Source: JANQRZ01 sp965215165 (GTDB taxonomy: Bacteria; Bacteroidota; Rhodothermia; Rhodothermales; JANQRZ01). From it: DNA of 64,000 bases. Numbering within the stretch: the first letter of the stretch is position 1; each line of letters begins with the position of its first letter. Below the pieces are notes generated by a model. That model ran no database searches, had not been told where the DNA came from, and saw only the letters and a list, made by a program, of their open reading frames with translations. This document shows, one piece after another, positions 7,355-15,413 of the stretch. The DNA lies in assembly GCA_965215165.1 (NCBI GenBank), contig CBDCCX010000006.1:3224001-3288000 (forward strand), in the 5' to 3' direction. A program made the translations under genes and the position numbers.

Positions 7355-8650
7355 ATGATCGCACGCTACACCCGCCCCGACATGCAGGCTCTCTGGAGCG
7401 AAGAGGGCCAGTTTCAGGCGTGGCTCGACGTCGAGCTCGCGGCCTGCGCGGCCTGGAGCGAGGCCACCGGCGTCATCCCCGAGGAGGACGTGGCGACGCT
7501 CTACCGGGAGGCCAGCTTCGACGTGGCCCGCATCCATGAAATAGAGGCAAAGACCCGGCACGATGTCGTCGCCTTCACGCGCGCCGTCTCCGAGACGCTC
7601 GGGGAGGAGAAGAAGTGGGTTCACTACGGCCTCACCTCGTCCGACGTGGTCGACACCGCGCTCAGCCTCCGGCTCCTCCGGGCGAACGAGCTGATCGGGG
7701 CCGCGCTCGACCGGATGATCGAGGTGCTGGCCCGGCGGGCGAACGAGCACCGCACCACGCTGACTATCGGCCGCACCCACGGCGTCCACGCCGAGCCGAC
7801 GAGCTTCGGCCTCAAGCTCGCGCTCGCCTACGACGAGATGACGCGGGGGCGAGCGCGGTTCGAGCGCGCGGCCGAGGAGGTCCGCGTCGGCAAGCTCTCG
7901 GGCGCGGTCGGGACCTTCGCCAACATCCCGCCCGAGGTGGAGCGGCTGACGTGTGAGCGCCTCGGCCTACGCCCCGCGCCGATCTCGACCCAGGTCCTCG
8001 GGCGCGACCGCCACGCGATGTACCTCGCGACACTCGCCGTCGTCGGCGCGAGCCTGGAGCGGCTGGCGGTCGAGGTCCGGCACCTCCAGCGCTCCGAGGT
8101 CCTGGAGGCGGAGGAGGCGTTCCGCGAGGGGCAGAAGGGGTCGAGCGCGATGCCGCACAAGCGCAACCCGGTCGGCAGCGAGAACATCACCGGCATGGCG
8201 CGGCTGCTGCGGGGCTACCTGGTCGCCGCCGTCGAGAACGTCGCGCTCTGGCACGAGCGCGACATCAGCCACTCGTCGGTCGAGCGCGTGATCCTGCCCG
8301 ACGCCACGACGGTGCTCCACTACGCGCTCCACCGGATGGCGACCATCATCGAGAACCTCCAGGTCTACCCCGAGCGGATGCGCGAGAACCTGGAGGCCAC
8401 GCACGGCCTCGTCTTCAGCCAGCGCCTGCTGCTCAAGCTGATCGACACGGGGATGAACCGCGAGGCGGCCTACGACCTCGTCCAGCCGCTGGCGATGCAG
8501 GCGTGGCGCGAGCGCCGCCCCTTCCGCGCCCTCGTCGAGGCCTCGCCCGTCGCCGAACGCCTCACGCCCGAGGCCATCGCCGACGCCTTCGACCCGGCCT
8601 ACCACCTCCGCCACGTCGATACGATCTTCGAGCGCGTCGGGCTGGGGTAG
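7355..8650 (+). CDS. purB: adenylosuccinate lyase
   Basis: 431 residues from ATG 7355 (MIARYTRPDMQALWSEE). A TTG at 7319 would add 12 unconvincing residues. The fumarase/aspartase-superfamily signature is clear: GSSAMPHKRNPVGSEN, the mobile loop containing the catalytic Ser. TSSDVVDTA and GRTHGVHAEPTS supply substrate contacts and the general acid/base His. The enzyme acts twice in purine synthesis, splitting fumarate from SAICAR and from adenylosuccinate. It is cytosolic and homotetrameric. The gene is monocistronic here: the divergent neighbour is a protease, and a complex I operon with its own promoter starts 160 bases downstream. A possible -7 element TACCTTGC lies at 7315-7322. Confidence 0.96.
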   Translation: MIARYTRPDMQALWSEEGQFQAWLDVELAACAAWSEATGVIPEEDVATLYREASFDVARIHEIEAKTRHDVVAFTRAVSETLGEEKKWVHYGLTSSDVVDTALSLRLLRANELIGAALDRMIEVLARRANEHRTTLTIGRTHGVHAEPTSFGLKLALAYDEMTRGRARFERAAEEVRVGKLSGAVGTFANIPPEVERLTCERLGLRPAPISTQVLGRDRHAMYLATLAVVGASLERLAVEVRHLQRSEVLEAEEAFREGQKGSSAMPHKRNPVGSENITGMARLLRGYLVAAVENVALWHERDISHSSVERVILPDATTVLHYALHRMATIIENLQVYPERMRENLEATHGLVFSQRLLLKLIDTGMNREAAYDLVQPLAMQAWRERRPFRALVEASPVAERLTPEAIADAFDPAYHLRHVDTIFERVGLG

Positions 8651-8661
8651 GGGCGGGCTCT

Positions 8662-8747
8662 GGAGGATAGAAGATGGAGAAAGGAGGAGAGAGGGAGACG
8701 GTCCATCGGGAGACGGTCCATCTTCGATTCTCCATTCGCTATCCTCC
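8662..8747. repeat. imperfect 22-bp inverted repeat with internal tandem duplication
   Basis: The arms GGAGGATAGAAGATGGAGAA (from 8662) and the near reverse complement ending ATCCTCC at 8747 face each other. Between them GGGAGACGGTCCATC is duplicated at 8693-8707 and 8708-8722. The element fills the purB-nuoA spacer and could form a hairpin ending purB transcription. Confidence 0.65.
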
Positions 8748-8754
8748 CGACCCC

Positions 8755-8786
8755 TTTGCCGCGTCCCTACCCGTGCCGTACCTTTT
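8755..8786 (+). promoter_or_regulatory. Bacteroidota-type promoter of the nuo operon
   Basis: TTTG at 8755-8758, a 20-nt spacer, then TACCTTTT at 8779-8786, which matches the Bacteroidota sigma-A consensus TTTG-N19/21-TAnnTTTG at 11 of 12 fixed and flexible positions. It lies 25 bases before the nuoA start codon, giving a short leader. This is the best promoter match I found in the window. Confidence 0.55.
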
Positions 8787-8810
8787 CGGCTGCCTAAACC
8801 CCTCGCCCCG

Positions 8811-9182
8811 ATGCTCGTCGACTACGCCCCGATCTTCCTGATGGTGCTGCTGGCCCTCGGCCTGGCGCTCACCCTCCTCAAGCTCGCCGAGTGGCTCGGG
8901 CCGCGCCGCCCGCGCGACGTCAAGGCCAGCCCGTATGAGAGCGGCATGGACCCCATCGGGACCGCTCGGGAGCGCTACTCGGTCAAGTTCTACCTCGTCG
9001 CGATGATCTTCATCGTGTTCGACGTCGAGGTCGTGTTCATGTACCCGTGGGCCGTCAGCTTCCAAGGCTTCCTCGCCGCCGGGGCCGGGCTGGGCGCGTT
9101 CGCGGTCATCTTCGTCTTCATCCTGATCCTCTTCGTCGGGCTGGTCTACGACGTCAAAAAGGGCGGGCTGGACTGGGACTGA
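8811..9182 (+). CDS. nuoA: NADH-quinone oxidoreductase subunit A
   Basis: 123 residues with three membrane helices (about 5-25, 62-82 and 88-112), the normal size for NuoA/Nqo7. The conserved loop KASPYESGMDPIGTARERYS (residues about 40-59), which moves with quinone reduction, and the FDVEVVFMYPW motif in helix 2 are diagnostic. It sits in the membrane arm of complex I near the quinone site, next to NuoH. It is the first gene of the nuo operon, just behind the promoter. A 135-base spacer separates it from nuoB. Confidence 0.96.
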   Translation: MLVDYAPIFLMVLLALGLALTLLKLAEWLGPRRPRDVKASPYESGMDPIGTARERYSVKFYLVAMIFIVFDVEVVFMYPWAVSFQGFLAAGAGLGAFAVIFVFILILFVGLVYDVKKGGLDWD

Positions 9183-9317
9183 GGAACGACGAGGCACGAG
9201 TGCCGAATGGCGCGGCGTACAGCCTTTCAGCCAGCATTGAAAATCCCGCTCGGCCCGAACCATTCGGGGCTGCGCCCTGTTGGAGATCGACCGACTCTCT
9301 AGCTTCCGAGACACGCT

Positions 9318-9866
9318 ATGCAAGAAGGGTATCTCACCACGACGGTCGACGCCGTCACCAACTGGGCGCGCTCCAACTCGCTCATGCCGATGCCGATGGG
9401 GCTCGCCTGCTGCGCCATCGAGATGATGGCCTTCGCCGGGCCCAAGGCCGACGTCTCGCGCTTCGGCTCCGAGGCGATGCGCTTCAGCCCGCGCCAGGCT
9501 GACCTGATGATCGTCGCCGGCTGGGTGTCGTTCAAGATGGCCCACGCCATCCGCCGCATCTGGGACCAGATGCCCGACCCGAAGTGGTGCATCGCCCAGG
9601 GCGCGTGCGCCTCCACCGGCGGGATGCACCGCTGCTACGGCGTCGTCCAGGGCGTCGACAACTTCATCCCGGTCGACGTCTACGTCCCCGGCTGCCCGCC
9701 GCGCCCCGAGGCCATCATCCACGCGCTGATGGACATCCAGGAGACCATCCGCAACGAGCACTCGGTCCTGCAGGACGAGCGCGAGCCGGTCACCGCCGAC
9801 GGCGGGCGCGTAGAGCGCGTCCGCCCGGCGACGCCCGAGGAGACCGCCCGCCTCAGCGCCGCCTAG
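9318..9866 (+). CDS. nuoB: NADH-quinone oxidoreductase subunit B
   Basis: 182 residues. The four ligands of the terminal [4Fe-4S] cluster N2 are visible: the adjacent pair Cys31-Cys32 (GLACCAIEMMA), a Cys in AQGACASTGG and the Cys in VPGCPPRPE. N2 passes electrons directly to quinone at the NuoB-NuoD interface. The protein is peripheral, on the cytoplasmic side of the membrane. The gene is followed after 12 bases by nuoC. Confidence 0.97.
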   Translation: MQEGYLTTTVDAVTNWARSNSLMPMPMGLACCAIEMMAFAGPKADVSRFGSEAMRFSPRQADLMIVAGWVSFKMAHAIRRIWDQMPDPKWCIAQGACASTGGMHRCYGVVQGVDNFIPVDVYVPGCPPRPEAIIHALMDIQETIRNEHSVLQDEREPVTADGGRVERVRPATPEETARLSAA

Positions 9867-9878
9867 AGCGATCCCGCC

Positions 9879-10562
9879 ATGAAGAAAGAGCCCATCGACG
9901 TCGCCTCGGACGGCACCGAAACCATCGACCCGGCGCAGGAGAAACAGACCCTCAAGTTCCTCTTCACGCCCGTCGCCCCGCCCAAGGACGAGGGCGTCCC
10001 GCCGAACCCGCACGCCAAGGCGAGCACCCAGGTCGGCGAGACCATCGAGGCCCTCCGCCAAGAGTTCGGCGGGGCCGTCGGTGAGATTGTCGAGTATGCC
10101 GGCGAGCAGACCGTCTACGTCGAGCGCGGCCGGATCGTCGAGGTCGTCCGCTTCCTCAAGGAGCAGGGCTTCGGCTACCTCTCCGACCTCGGCGGCATCG
10201 ACCGCTTCACCGAGACCGACCGCTTCGAGGTGTTCTACAACCTCGTCTCCGTCACGGCCCGCAAGCGCATCCGCGTCAAGCTCCGCGCCGACGAGGACAC
10301 GCCGGTGCCGACCATCACCGGCCTGCACCGCGCCGCGCTCTGGCACGAGCGCGAGGCGTGGGACATGCTCGGCCTCCGGTTCGACGGCCACCCGGACCTG
10401 CGGCGGATGTTCATGCCCGAGGACTTCGAGTATCACCCGCAGCGAAAGGAATTCCCGACGCTCGGCATCCCCGGCAGCCTGCCGCTCCCGCCCGGCGAGA
10501 ACGACGGCGAGATCTCGTACGACCCCTTCGCTCGCGCCCACGGCGACATCCCCGAGGACTGA
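9879..10562 (+). CDS. nuoC: NADH-quinone oxidoreductase subunit C
   Basis: 227 residues. The conserved 30-kDa-subunit core is at about 100-190, with the signature ERFEV-type start (DRFEVFYNLVSV), HRAALWHEREAWDMLGLRFDG and DLRRMFMPEDFEYHPQRKEF. An unusually long N-terminal extension of about 45 polar residues precedes the core. NuoC is a hydrophilic subunit packed against NuoD in the peripheral arm and carries no cofactor. The gene lies between nuoB (12 bases) and nuoD (60 bases) in the operon. Confidence 0.95.
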   Translation: MKKEPIDVASDGTETIDPAQEKQTLKFLFTPVAPPKDEGVPPNPHAKASTQVGETIEALRQEFGGAVGEIVEYAGEQTVYVERGRIVEVVRFLKEQGFGYLSDLGGIDRFTETDRFEVFYNLVSVTARKRIRVKLRADEDTPVPTITGLHRAALWHEREAWDMLGLRFDGHPDLRRMFMPEDFEYHPQRKEFPTLGIPGSLPLPPGENDGEISYDPFARAHGDIPED

Positions 10563-10622
10563 CGCCTCAGCCGTTGTACGGCGCGCCGTGCCCCCACCCG
10601 CGCCCCACCGATCCCGACTGCC

Positions 10623-11951
10623 ATGGAGCTGAAGTCCAACCCCTTCTCCGCCGCCGCCGTCCGCCGCGACCCCGACGACGAGACGTTCACGTTCTGGCCC
10701 CGCCACAACGAGGCCATCTACAAACGCCTCGACAGCAAGCACCTCCACCTCGAGGCCGGCGACCCGCTCGAGGCCGAGATGACGCTCAACATCGGGCCGC
10801 AGCACCCGGCGACGCACGGCGTGCTCCGCGTCGTGGTCAAGCTCGACGGCGAGACCATCCGCTCGGTGCTCCTCGACATCGGCTACCTCCACCGCGGCAT
10901 CGAGAAGCTCGCCGAGGTCAAGACCTTCCAGGAGTTCATGCCCTACACGGACCGCATGGACTACATGTCGCCCTACTCGAACAACGTCGCCTGGTGCCTG
11001 GCGGTCGAGAAGCTGGCCGGCGTCGAGGTGCCGCAGCGCGCGCAGTGGATCCGGACGATGATGAGCGAGGTTGCCCGCATCTCGGCCCACCTGTTGTGGA
11101 TCGGGACGCTCGTGATGGACGCCGGCGCGCTGTCGGTCTTCCTGTGGACCTTCAAGTACCGCGAGGAGATCTATACCATCTTCGACGAAGTTGCCGGCGC
11201 GCGCTTCACCGTCAGCCACAGCCGCATCGGCGGCGTGGCTTCCGACGTCAGCCCGAAGGCGCTCGACCTGATCCGCGCCTTCTGCGACAACTTCGAGAAG
11301 GACGTCGCCGACTGGAAGAAGCTCCTCAACCGCAACCGCATCTGGATCGACCGCAACAAGGACATCGGCGTGATCTCGGCCGAGGACGCGCTCGATGTCG
11401 GCTTCACGGGCCCCAACCTCCGCGCCTGCGGGATCGACTACGACATCCGCATCTTCGAGCCCTACCTCAAGTACGACGAGGTGGACTTCGACATCCCGAT
11501 GCGCTCCGAGGGCGACAGCCTGGCGCGCTACTTCGTCCGCGTCGAGGAGATGGAGCAGTCGGTCCGCATCATCCGGCAGTGCCTCGACCGCCTCACTGGA
11601 CCGCAGGCCGTCGGTGGCCCGGTCCGCACCGACAACGCCAAGCTCGCCTACGCCTCGAAGGACGAGGTCTATTACTCGATGGAGGGCATGATCCACGACT
11701 TCGTCTACACCGACGTCGGCATCGCCCCGCCCGACGGCGCGGAGTCCTACCACGCCATCGAAGCGCCCAAGGGCGAGCTCGGCTTCTTCCTCGTCTCCGA
11801 CGGCACCGGCAGCCCGTGGCGCATGAAGATCAACTCCCCGAGCTTCTGCAACCTCCAGGGCCTCGAGTACCTCCTCGAGGGCGCGATGATCGCCGACACC
11901 GTCGTCCTCATCGGCTCCATCGACCCCGTGATGGGCGAAGCCGACAAGTAG
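10623..11951 (+). CDS. nuoD: NADH-quinone oxidoreductase subunit D
   Basis: 442 residues, related to NiFe-hydrogenase large subunits but without metal-binding cysteines, as expected for NuoD. Diagnostic stretches are MTLNIGPQHPATHGVLRVVV, YLHRGIEKLAE, PYTDRMDYMSP and the C-terminal DPVMGEADK. The His and Tyr that line the quinone cavity (in QHPATHG and DRMDYM) are present. About 45 residues of extra N-terminus precede the core. The gene is followed by a palindrome-containing 81-base spacer and then nuoE. Confidence 0.96.
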   Translation: MELKSNPFSAAAVRRDPDDETFTFWPRHNEAIYKRLDSKHLHLEAGDPLEAEMTLNIGPQHPATHGVLRVVVKLDGETIRSVLLDIGYLHRGIEKLAEVKTFQEFMPYTDRMDYMSPYSNNVAWCLAVEKLAGVEVPQRAQWIRTMMSEVARISAHLLWIGTLVMDAGALSVFLWTFKYREEIYTIFDEVAGARFTVSHSRIGGVASDVSPKALDLIRAFCDNFEKDVADWKKLLNRNRIWIDRNKDIGVISAEDALDVGFTGPNLRACGIDYDIRIFEPYLKYDEVDFDIPMRSEGDSLARYFVRVEEMEQSVRIIRQCLDRLTGPQAVGGPVRTDNAKLAYASKDEVYYSMEGMIHDFVYTDVGIAPPDGAESYHAIEAPKGELGFFLVSDGTGSPWRMKINSPSFCNLQGLEYLLEGAMIADTVVLIGSIDPVMGEADK

Positions 11952-11960
11952 ATTCTAGCG

Positions 11961-12032
11961 TTTGGATTTTGGACTGCTCCCAGCAGCGAATCCAAAACCC
12001 AAAGGCTCGGCGAAGCCAATCCCCAATCCAAA
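11961..12032. repeat. palindrome-rich spacer between nuoD and nuoE
   Basis: TTTTGGA at 11967-11973 pairs with TCCAAAA at 11991-11997, and an inner CTGCT/AGCAG hairpin lies between. The tail CAATCCCCAATCCAAAA runs into the nuoE ATG. The same kind of 'attttggat...atccaaaat' unit with a 'ccccaatcca' tail occurs between nuoG and nuoH, so this appears to be a dispersed intergenic repeat family. Confidence 0.6.
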
Positions 12033-12701
12033 ATGGACAGTTCTCCCAAACCGCTCTACGTCCCCGGCGAAGCGCCGGAGCGCCACTTCTCCGCCGAGGA
12101 ACTGGTCTGGTCCGCCGAGGAGCAGGCGACCATCGACGCGTGGGTGGCGCAGTACCCGACGCCCGACGGGGCGGTGATGAAGGTGCTCTGGCTGGCGCAG
12201 GAGAAGTTCGCCTGGCTCCCGGCCGAGGTCATCGAGCTCGTCGCTGACACGCTCGGGCTGCCCTACGCGAAAGTGTTCGGCGTGGCGACGTTCTACACGC
12301 AGTACTACAAGCGCGAGATGGGCCGCTTCGTGCTCGACGTCTGCACGTGCTTCTCGTGCCAGCTCTGCGGCGGCTACGACATCCTGCACTACCTCGAGGA
12401 ACAGCTCGGCATCGCCAAGGGCCAGACTACGCCCGACGGGCTGTTCTCGATCCAGGAGGTCGAGTGCCTCGGCGCGTGCGGCTCGGCCCCGATGCTCCAG
12501 GTCACCAACGGCCCCTACGTCCACAACCTGACGCCCGCCAAGTGCGACCAACTCCTGGCCGACCTCCGTGCCGGCACGCTCCCCGGCTTCGAGTCGGTGA
12601 CGCTGCCCCAGGACGAGACCGACCTCGGCGGCAACCGCCGCACCGACGCCGACGCCATCGAGCCGTACCAGACCCCGCCCGTCTCCGCGACCATCGAGTA
12701 G
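12033..12701 (+). CDS. nuoE: NADH-quinone oxidoreductase subunit E
   Basis: 222 residues, a thioredoxin-fold protein that binds the [2Fe-2S] cluster N1a. The ligand pattern is CTCFSC (a C-x4-C pair at about 106-111) and CLGAC (a second C-x3-C pair at about 148-152). The preceding KVFGVATFYTQYY is the family's GVxTFY motif. With NuoF and NuoG it forms the NADH-dehydrogenase module. The stop codon TAG lies inside an 18-bp tandem duplication, and the next genes are a Uma2/HicBA insertion rather than nuoF. Confidence 0.95.
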   Translation: MDSSPKPLYVPGEAPERHFSAEELVWSAEEQATIDAWVAQYPTPDGAVMKVLWLAQEKFAWLPAEVIELVADTLGLPYAKVFGVATFYTQYYKREMGRFVLDVCTCFSCQLCGGYDILHYLEEQLGIAKGQTTPDGLFSIQEVECLGACGSAPMLQVTNGPYVHNLTPAKCDQLLADLRAGTLPGFESVTLPQDETDLGGNRRTDADAIEPYQTPPVSATIE

Positions 12702-12729
12702 CTGTCACTAAATCGAGTAGCTGTCACTA
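12693..12729. repeat. 18-bp tandem duplication containing the nuoE stop codon
   Basis: ATCGAGTAGCTGTCACTA occurs at 12693-12710 and 12712-12729, followed by two degenerate partial units (AGTAGCCGTCACC and GAGTAGCCGTGTC) that run into the next gene. The first unit carries the nuoE TAG at 12699-12701. Confidence 0.9.
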
Positions 12730-12750
12730 AGTAGCCGTCACCGAGTAGCC

Positions 12751-13518
12751 GTGTCTTTCATCGCCCCGCCCCCACCTGCTTTCCAGCGCGCCCCGGCCCC
12801 GCCGCCGGGGTCGGACGCCCGGCCGTACCGCTGGACCGTCGAGCAGTACCACCGGATGGGCGAGGCGTGCGTCTTCGAGCCGGGCACGCGCGTCGAGCTG
12901 ATTGGCGGGATGATCCTCGAGCAGGACGTGCGCGGCGAGCGGCACTCGATCCCGGAGGAGGAGCGGACGGCCGGCGTGTGGGAGTACCGCTGGACCGTCG
13001 CCGAGTACGAGCGCCTCGTCGCCGCCGGCATCTTCCCGCCCGACACGCACGCCGAGCTTCTTTACGGAACGGTCTACGAGATGAGTCCTCAAGGTAGCAA
13101 GCACGCCGCGACCCTCAGCGTCCTCACCGAGCGGTTGTACGATGTCGTCGGGGAAGGCTACCACCTCCGCGTGCAGTGCCCGCTCGCGCTCGAGGGGGGG
13201 GGCGAGCCCGAGCCGGACCTGGCCGTCGTCGAAGGGACGCATGCTGATTACGCCGAGGCACATCCAGCAACGGCGGCGCTCGCGGTCGAAATCTCGGTTA
13301 CGTCGGTCAAGATCGACCTCGAGTTCAAGCTCCCTCTCTATGCCGTAGTGGGCATTCCGGAGTACTGGGTCGTGAACGTGGACAAGGGTTGGGTGGAGAT
13401 GTACCGCGAGCCTCTGGAGACGACCTACGTTCACAAGCAAATCCTCCGCCCCGGCGATACCCTCTCGCCGCTCGCCGCACCCGACGCCGCCATCCCCGTC
13501 GCCGACCTGTTTTTCTAG
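12751..13518 (+). CDS. Uma2-family (DUF820) PD-(D/E)XK endonuclease-like protein
   Basis: 255 residues from GTG 12751. The C-terminal half (about 90-255) is a Uma2/DUF820 domain: EPEPDLAVVEG gives the PD motif, LAVEIS the E of (D/E)XK, then a downstream Lys in EFKLPLYA and the signature GIPEYWVVNVDKG. These proteins have a restriction-endonuclease fold and are abundant in Cyanobacteria and Bacteroidota, with poorly known function. The N-terminus is duplicated: YRWTVEQYHRMGEACVFEPG recurs as YRWTVAEYERLVAAGIFPPD. The gene is followed after 5 bases by hicB and lies between nuoE and nuoF, so it is an insertion into the complex I operon. Confidence 0.85.
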   Translation: MSFIAPPPPAFQRAPAPPPGSDARPYRWTVEQYHRMGEACVFEPGTRVELIGGMILEQDVRGERHSIPEEERTAGVWEYRWTVAEYERLVAAGIFPPDTHAELLYGTVYEMSPQGSKHAATLSVLTERLYDVVGEGYHLRVQCPLALEGGGEPEPDLAVVEGTHADYAEAHPATAALAVEISVTSVKIDLEFKLPLYAVVGIPEYWVVNVDKGWVEMYREPLETTYVHKQILRPGDTLSPLAAPDAAIPVADLFF

Positions 13519-13523
13519 CCGCT

Positions 13524-13727
13524 ATGACTTTCCGTGTGATCTTAGAACCGAGCGATGAAGGCGGCTACACGGCCTACGTCCCGGCCCTGCCCGGCTGCAT
13601 CAGCGAAGGCGATACGATAGACGAGGCGATGCAGAATATCCGCGAAGCCATAGCGCTGTACGTCGAGCCGGTCGAGGACGACTACATTGACGAGGAGAAT
13701 GTGCTGATCCAGGATGTCGAGTTGTGA
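13524..13727 (+). CDS. hicB: HicB-family antitoxin
   Basis: 67 residues from ATG 13524. The partial RNase H-like HicB fold is shown by VILEPSDEGGYTAYVPALPG followed by CISEGDTIDEAMQNIREAI. It is a short form with no C-terminal DNA-binding domain. HicB neutralises the HicA mRNA interferase. Its stop codon overlaps the hicA GTG start (GTGA), the normal coupling for this pair, although many hicBA loci have hicA first. It lies 5 bases after the Uma2 gene. Confidence 0.9.
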   Translation: MTFRVILEPSDEGGYTAYVPALPGCISEGDTIDEAMQNIREAIALYVEPVEDDYIDEENVLIQDVEL

Positions 13728-13951
13728 GTAATGTCCCGAGCCTGCACTACACGAAAGTCGTTCGCGCATTGCAGCGCGGAGGCTGGGTGGTGGTCCGGCA
13801 GCGGGGTAGCCACATCCGTATGCAGAAACGTCTGCGCGACGAGACTCTGAAGATCACGGTCCCCGCCCACAAGTCAATCAAGCGCTCCACGCTGTCTCAC
13901 ATCCTGAAGCAATCGCGCCTGAGCGTCGACGAACTCAACGACCTACTGTAG
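13724..13951 (+). CDS. hicA: HicA-family toxin (mRNA interferase)
   Basis: 75 residues with the double-stranded-RNA-binding-like HicA fold: YTKVVRALQRGGWVVVRQRG, the catalytic His in GSHIRMQK, then TVPAHKSIKRSTLSHILKQS. The catalytic His is intact and no frameshift is present, so the toxin is probably functional. It starts with GTG overlapping the hicB stop and ends 8 bases before nuoF, so the toxin-antitoxin pair should be transcribed with complex I genes. Confidence 0.92.
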   Translation: MSNVPSLHYTKVVRALQRGGWVVVRQRGSHIRMQKRLRDETLKITVPAHKSIKRSTLSHILKQSRLSVDELNDLL

Positions 13952-13959
13952 CCAAACCG

Positions 13960-15330
13960 ATGGAAGTCCCCAAGCTCAACGACGGAACCACCAAAGCCGG
14001 CGACTGGCGCAGCTACGAGCGCGTCCTGCTCCCGCCGGTCCGCGACCTTCACAAGCTGGAGGTATACGAACAGAATGGCGGCTACTCCGCCCTCCGCGCC
14101 GTGCTCAAAGAAAACAAGTTCGACCCGAAGGGGCTGGGCGAGCACGTCAAGCAGAGCGGGCTGCGCGGGCGCGGCGGGGCGGCGTTCAACACCGGGCTGA
14201 AGTGGAGCTTCATGCCGCCGGTCGACCCCGAGGTGCCGCGCTTCCTCTGCTGCAACGGCGACGAGTCCGAGCCGGGCACCTTCAAGGACCGGCAGCTCTT
14301 CGAGTACAACCCGCACCTCGTCATCGAGGGCATGGTCCTCGCCAACTACGCCATCTCGGCGGCGGCGTGCTACATCTACATCCGCGGCGAGTACGCGAGC
14401 TGGATCGACCACTTCCAGGCCGCCGTGGACGAGGCCTACGAAAAGGGCTACATCGGCAAAGACATCCTCGGCTCCGGCTTCTCAACCGAGATCGTCGTTC
14501 ACAAGGGCGCGGGCGCGTACATCTGCGGCGAGGAGACCTCGCTCATGGAGAGCCTCGAGGGCAAGCGCGGCTACCCCCGCGTCAAGCCGCCGTTCCCCGC
14601 GCAGAAGGGCATCTGGGCGCGGCCGACGACCATCAACAACGTCGAGACGCTCGCGGCTGTCCCGATCATCGTGAACCGGGGCGCGGAGTGGTTCGCGGGC
14701 ACCGGCGCGGAGAAGCACCCCGGCCCGGTGCTCTACGGCATCTCGGGCCACGTCAACAAGCCCGGCGTCTACGAATTCCCGACCGGGATGCTGATCTCGG
14801 ACCTGATCGACGAGGTCTGCGGCGGGATGCGCGGCGGTAAGAAGCTCAAGGCCCTCGTGCCCGGCGGAAGCTCGACGCCGGTGCTCACCGCCGAGATGTG
14901 CGCCGGCACGACGATGGACGCCGACAGCTTGCGCGAGGCCGGCTCGATGATGGGCACCGCCGGGATGCTAGTCATGGACGAGGACACCGACATGGTGGCC
15001 TTCCTCCGGCGCATCACCCACTTCTACCACCACGAGTCGTGCGGCCAGTGCACGCCCTGCCGCGAGGGCACGGGCTGGCTCGAGAAGCTCGTCACCCGGA
15101 TCGACGCGGGCGAGGGCAACCTCCGCGACCTCGACCTGCTGCTGGACCTCTGCGACCAGATCGAGGGCCGCACCATCTGCGCGCTCGCCGACGCCGCCGC
15201 CTGGCCCGTCCGCTGGACCATCCGCCGCTTCCGATCGGAGTTCGAAGCCAAATGCAAACGCGCCACCTTCGCCGGGGCCGACCTCGGCGACGGCGACATC
15301 GCGGTCGTTGAGCCTGTTCCCGTCGCCTAA
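13960..15330 (+). CDS. nuoF: NADH-quinone oxidoreductase subunit F
   Basis: 456 residues. The FMN- and NADH-binding regions are clear (GLRGRGGAAFNTGLKW near 67-82, CNGDESEPGTFKDR near 99-112, and GAGAYICGEETSLMESLEG). The N3 [4Fe-4S] ligands are in ESCGQCTPCREG and the later TICALAD. It oxidises NADH and feeds electrons into the Fe-S chain. The gene is separated from nuoE by the Uma2-HicBA block of about 1.25 kb, and from nuoG by a lipoprotein gene flanked by palindromes. Confidence 0.97.
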   Translation: MEVPKLNDGTTKAGDWRSYERVLLPPVRDLHKLEVYEQNGGYSALRAVLKENKFDPKGLGEHVKQSGLRGRGGAAFNTGLKWSFMPPVDPEVPRFLCCNGDESEPGTFKDRQLFEYNPHLVIEGMVLANYAISAAACYIYIRGEYASWIDHFQAAVDEAYEKGYIGKDILGSGFSTEIVVHKGAGAYICGEETSLMESLEGKRGYPRVKPPFPAQKGIWARPTTINNVETLAAVPIIVNRGAEWFAGTGAEKHPGPVLYGISGHVNKPGVYEFPTGMLISDLIDEVCGGMRGGKKLKALVPGGSSTPVLTAEMCAGTTMDADSLREAGSMMGTAGMLVMDEDTDMVAFLRRITHFYHHESCGQCTPCREGTGWLEKLVTRIDAGEGNLRDLDLLLDLCDQIEGRTICALADAAAWPVRWTIRRFRSEFEAKCKRATFAGADLGDGDIAVVEPVPVA

Positions 15331-15333
15331 CCT

Positions 15334-15352
15334 GTACGGGCGACGCACGCCC
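15334..15352. repeat. partial copy of the GGGCGAC palindrome
   Basis: GTACGGGCGACGCACGCCC begins like the full 28-bp palindrome next to it (15365) but closes as a shorter hairpin (GGGCG/CGCCC). It lies 3 bases past the nuoF stop codon. Confidence 0.5.
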
Positions 15353-15364
15353 ACCACTTGAGAG

Positions 15365-15392
15365 GTACGGGCGACCGGCCGGTCGCCCCTAC
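15365..15392. repeat. 28-bp REP-like palindrome, copy 1
   Basis: Left half GTACGGGCGACCGG, right half CCGGTCGCCCCTAC: a near-perfect 28-bp inverted repeat (one mismatch in the arms). It is shared with the perfect copy at 18896-18923. It lies between nuoF and the DUF4920 gene. Confidence 0.9.
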
Positions 15393-15413
15393 GATCATCA
15401 CACCGGCACTGCC

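Noticed and set aside
8739..11753. A 1004-codon minus-strand open frame opposite nuoA-nuoD
   Set aside because: Same shadow pattern, low-complexity composition, no domain and no start context. The plus-strand nuo genes explain the DNA.
10358..12247. A 629-codon plus-strand frame overlapping nuoC, nuoD and nuoE
   Set aside because: It is an Arg/Pro-rich alternate frame of nuoD with no homologous motifs.
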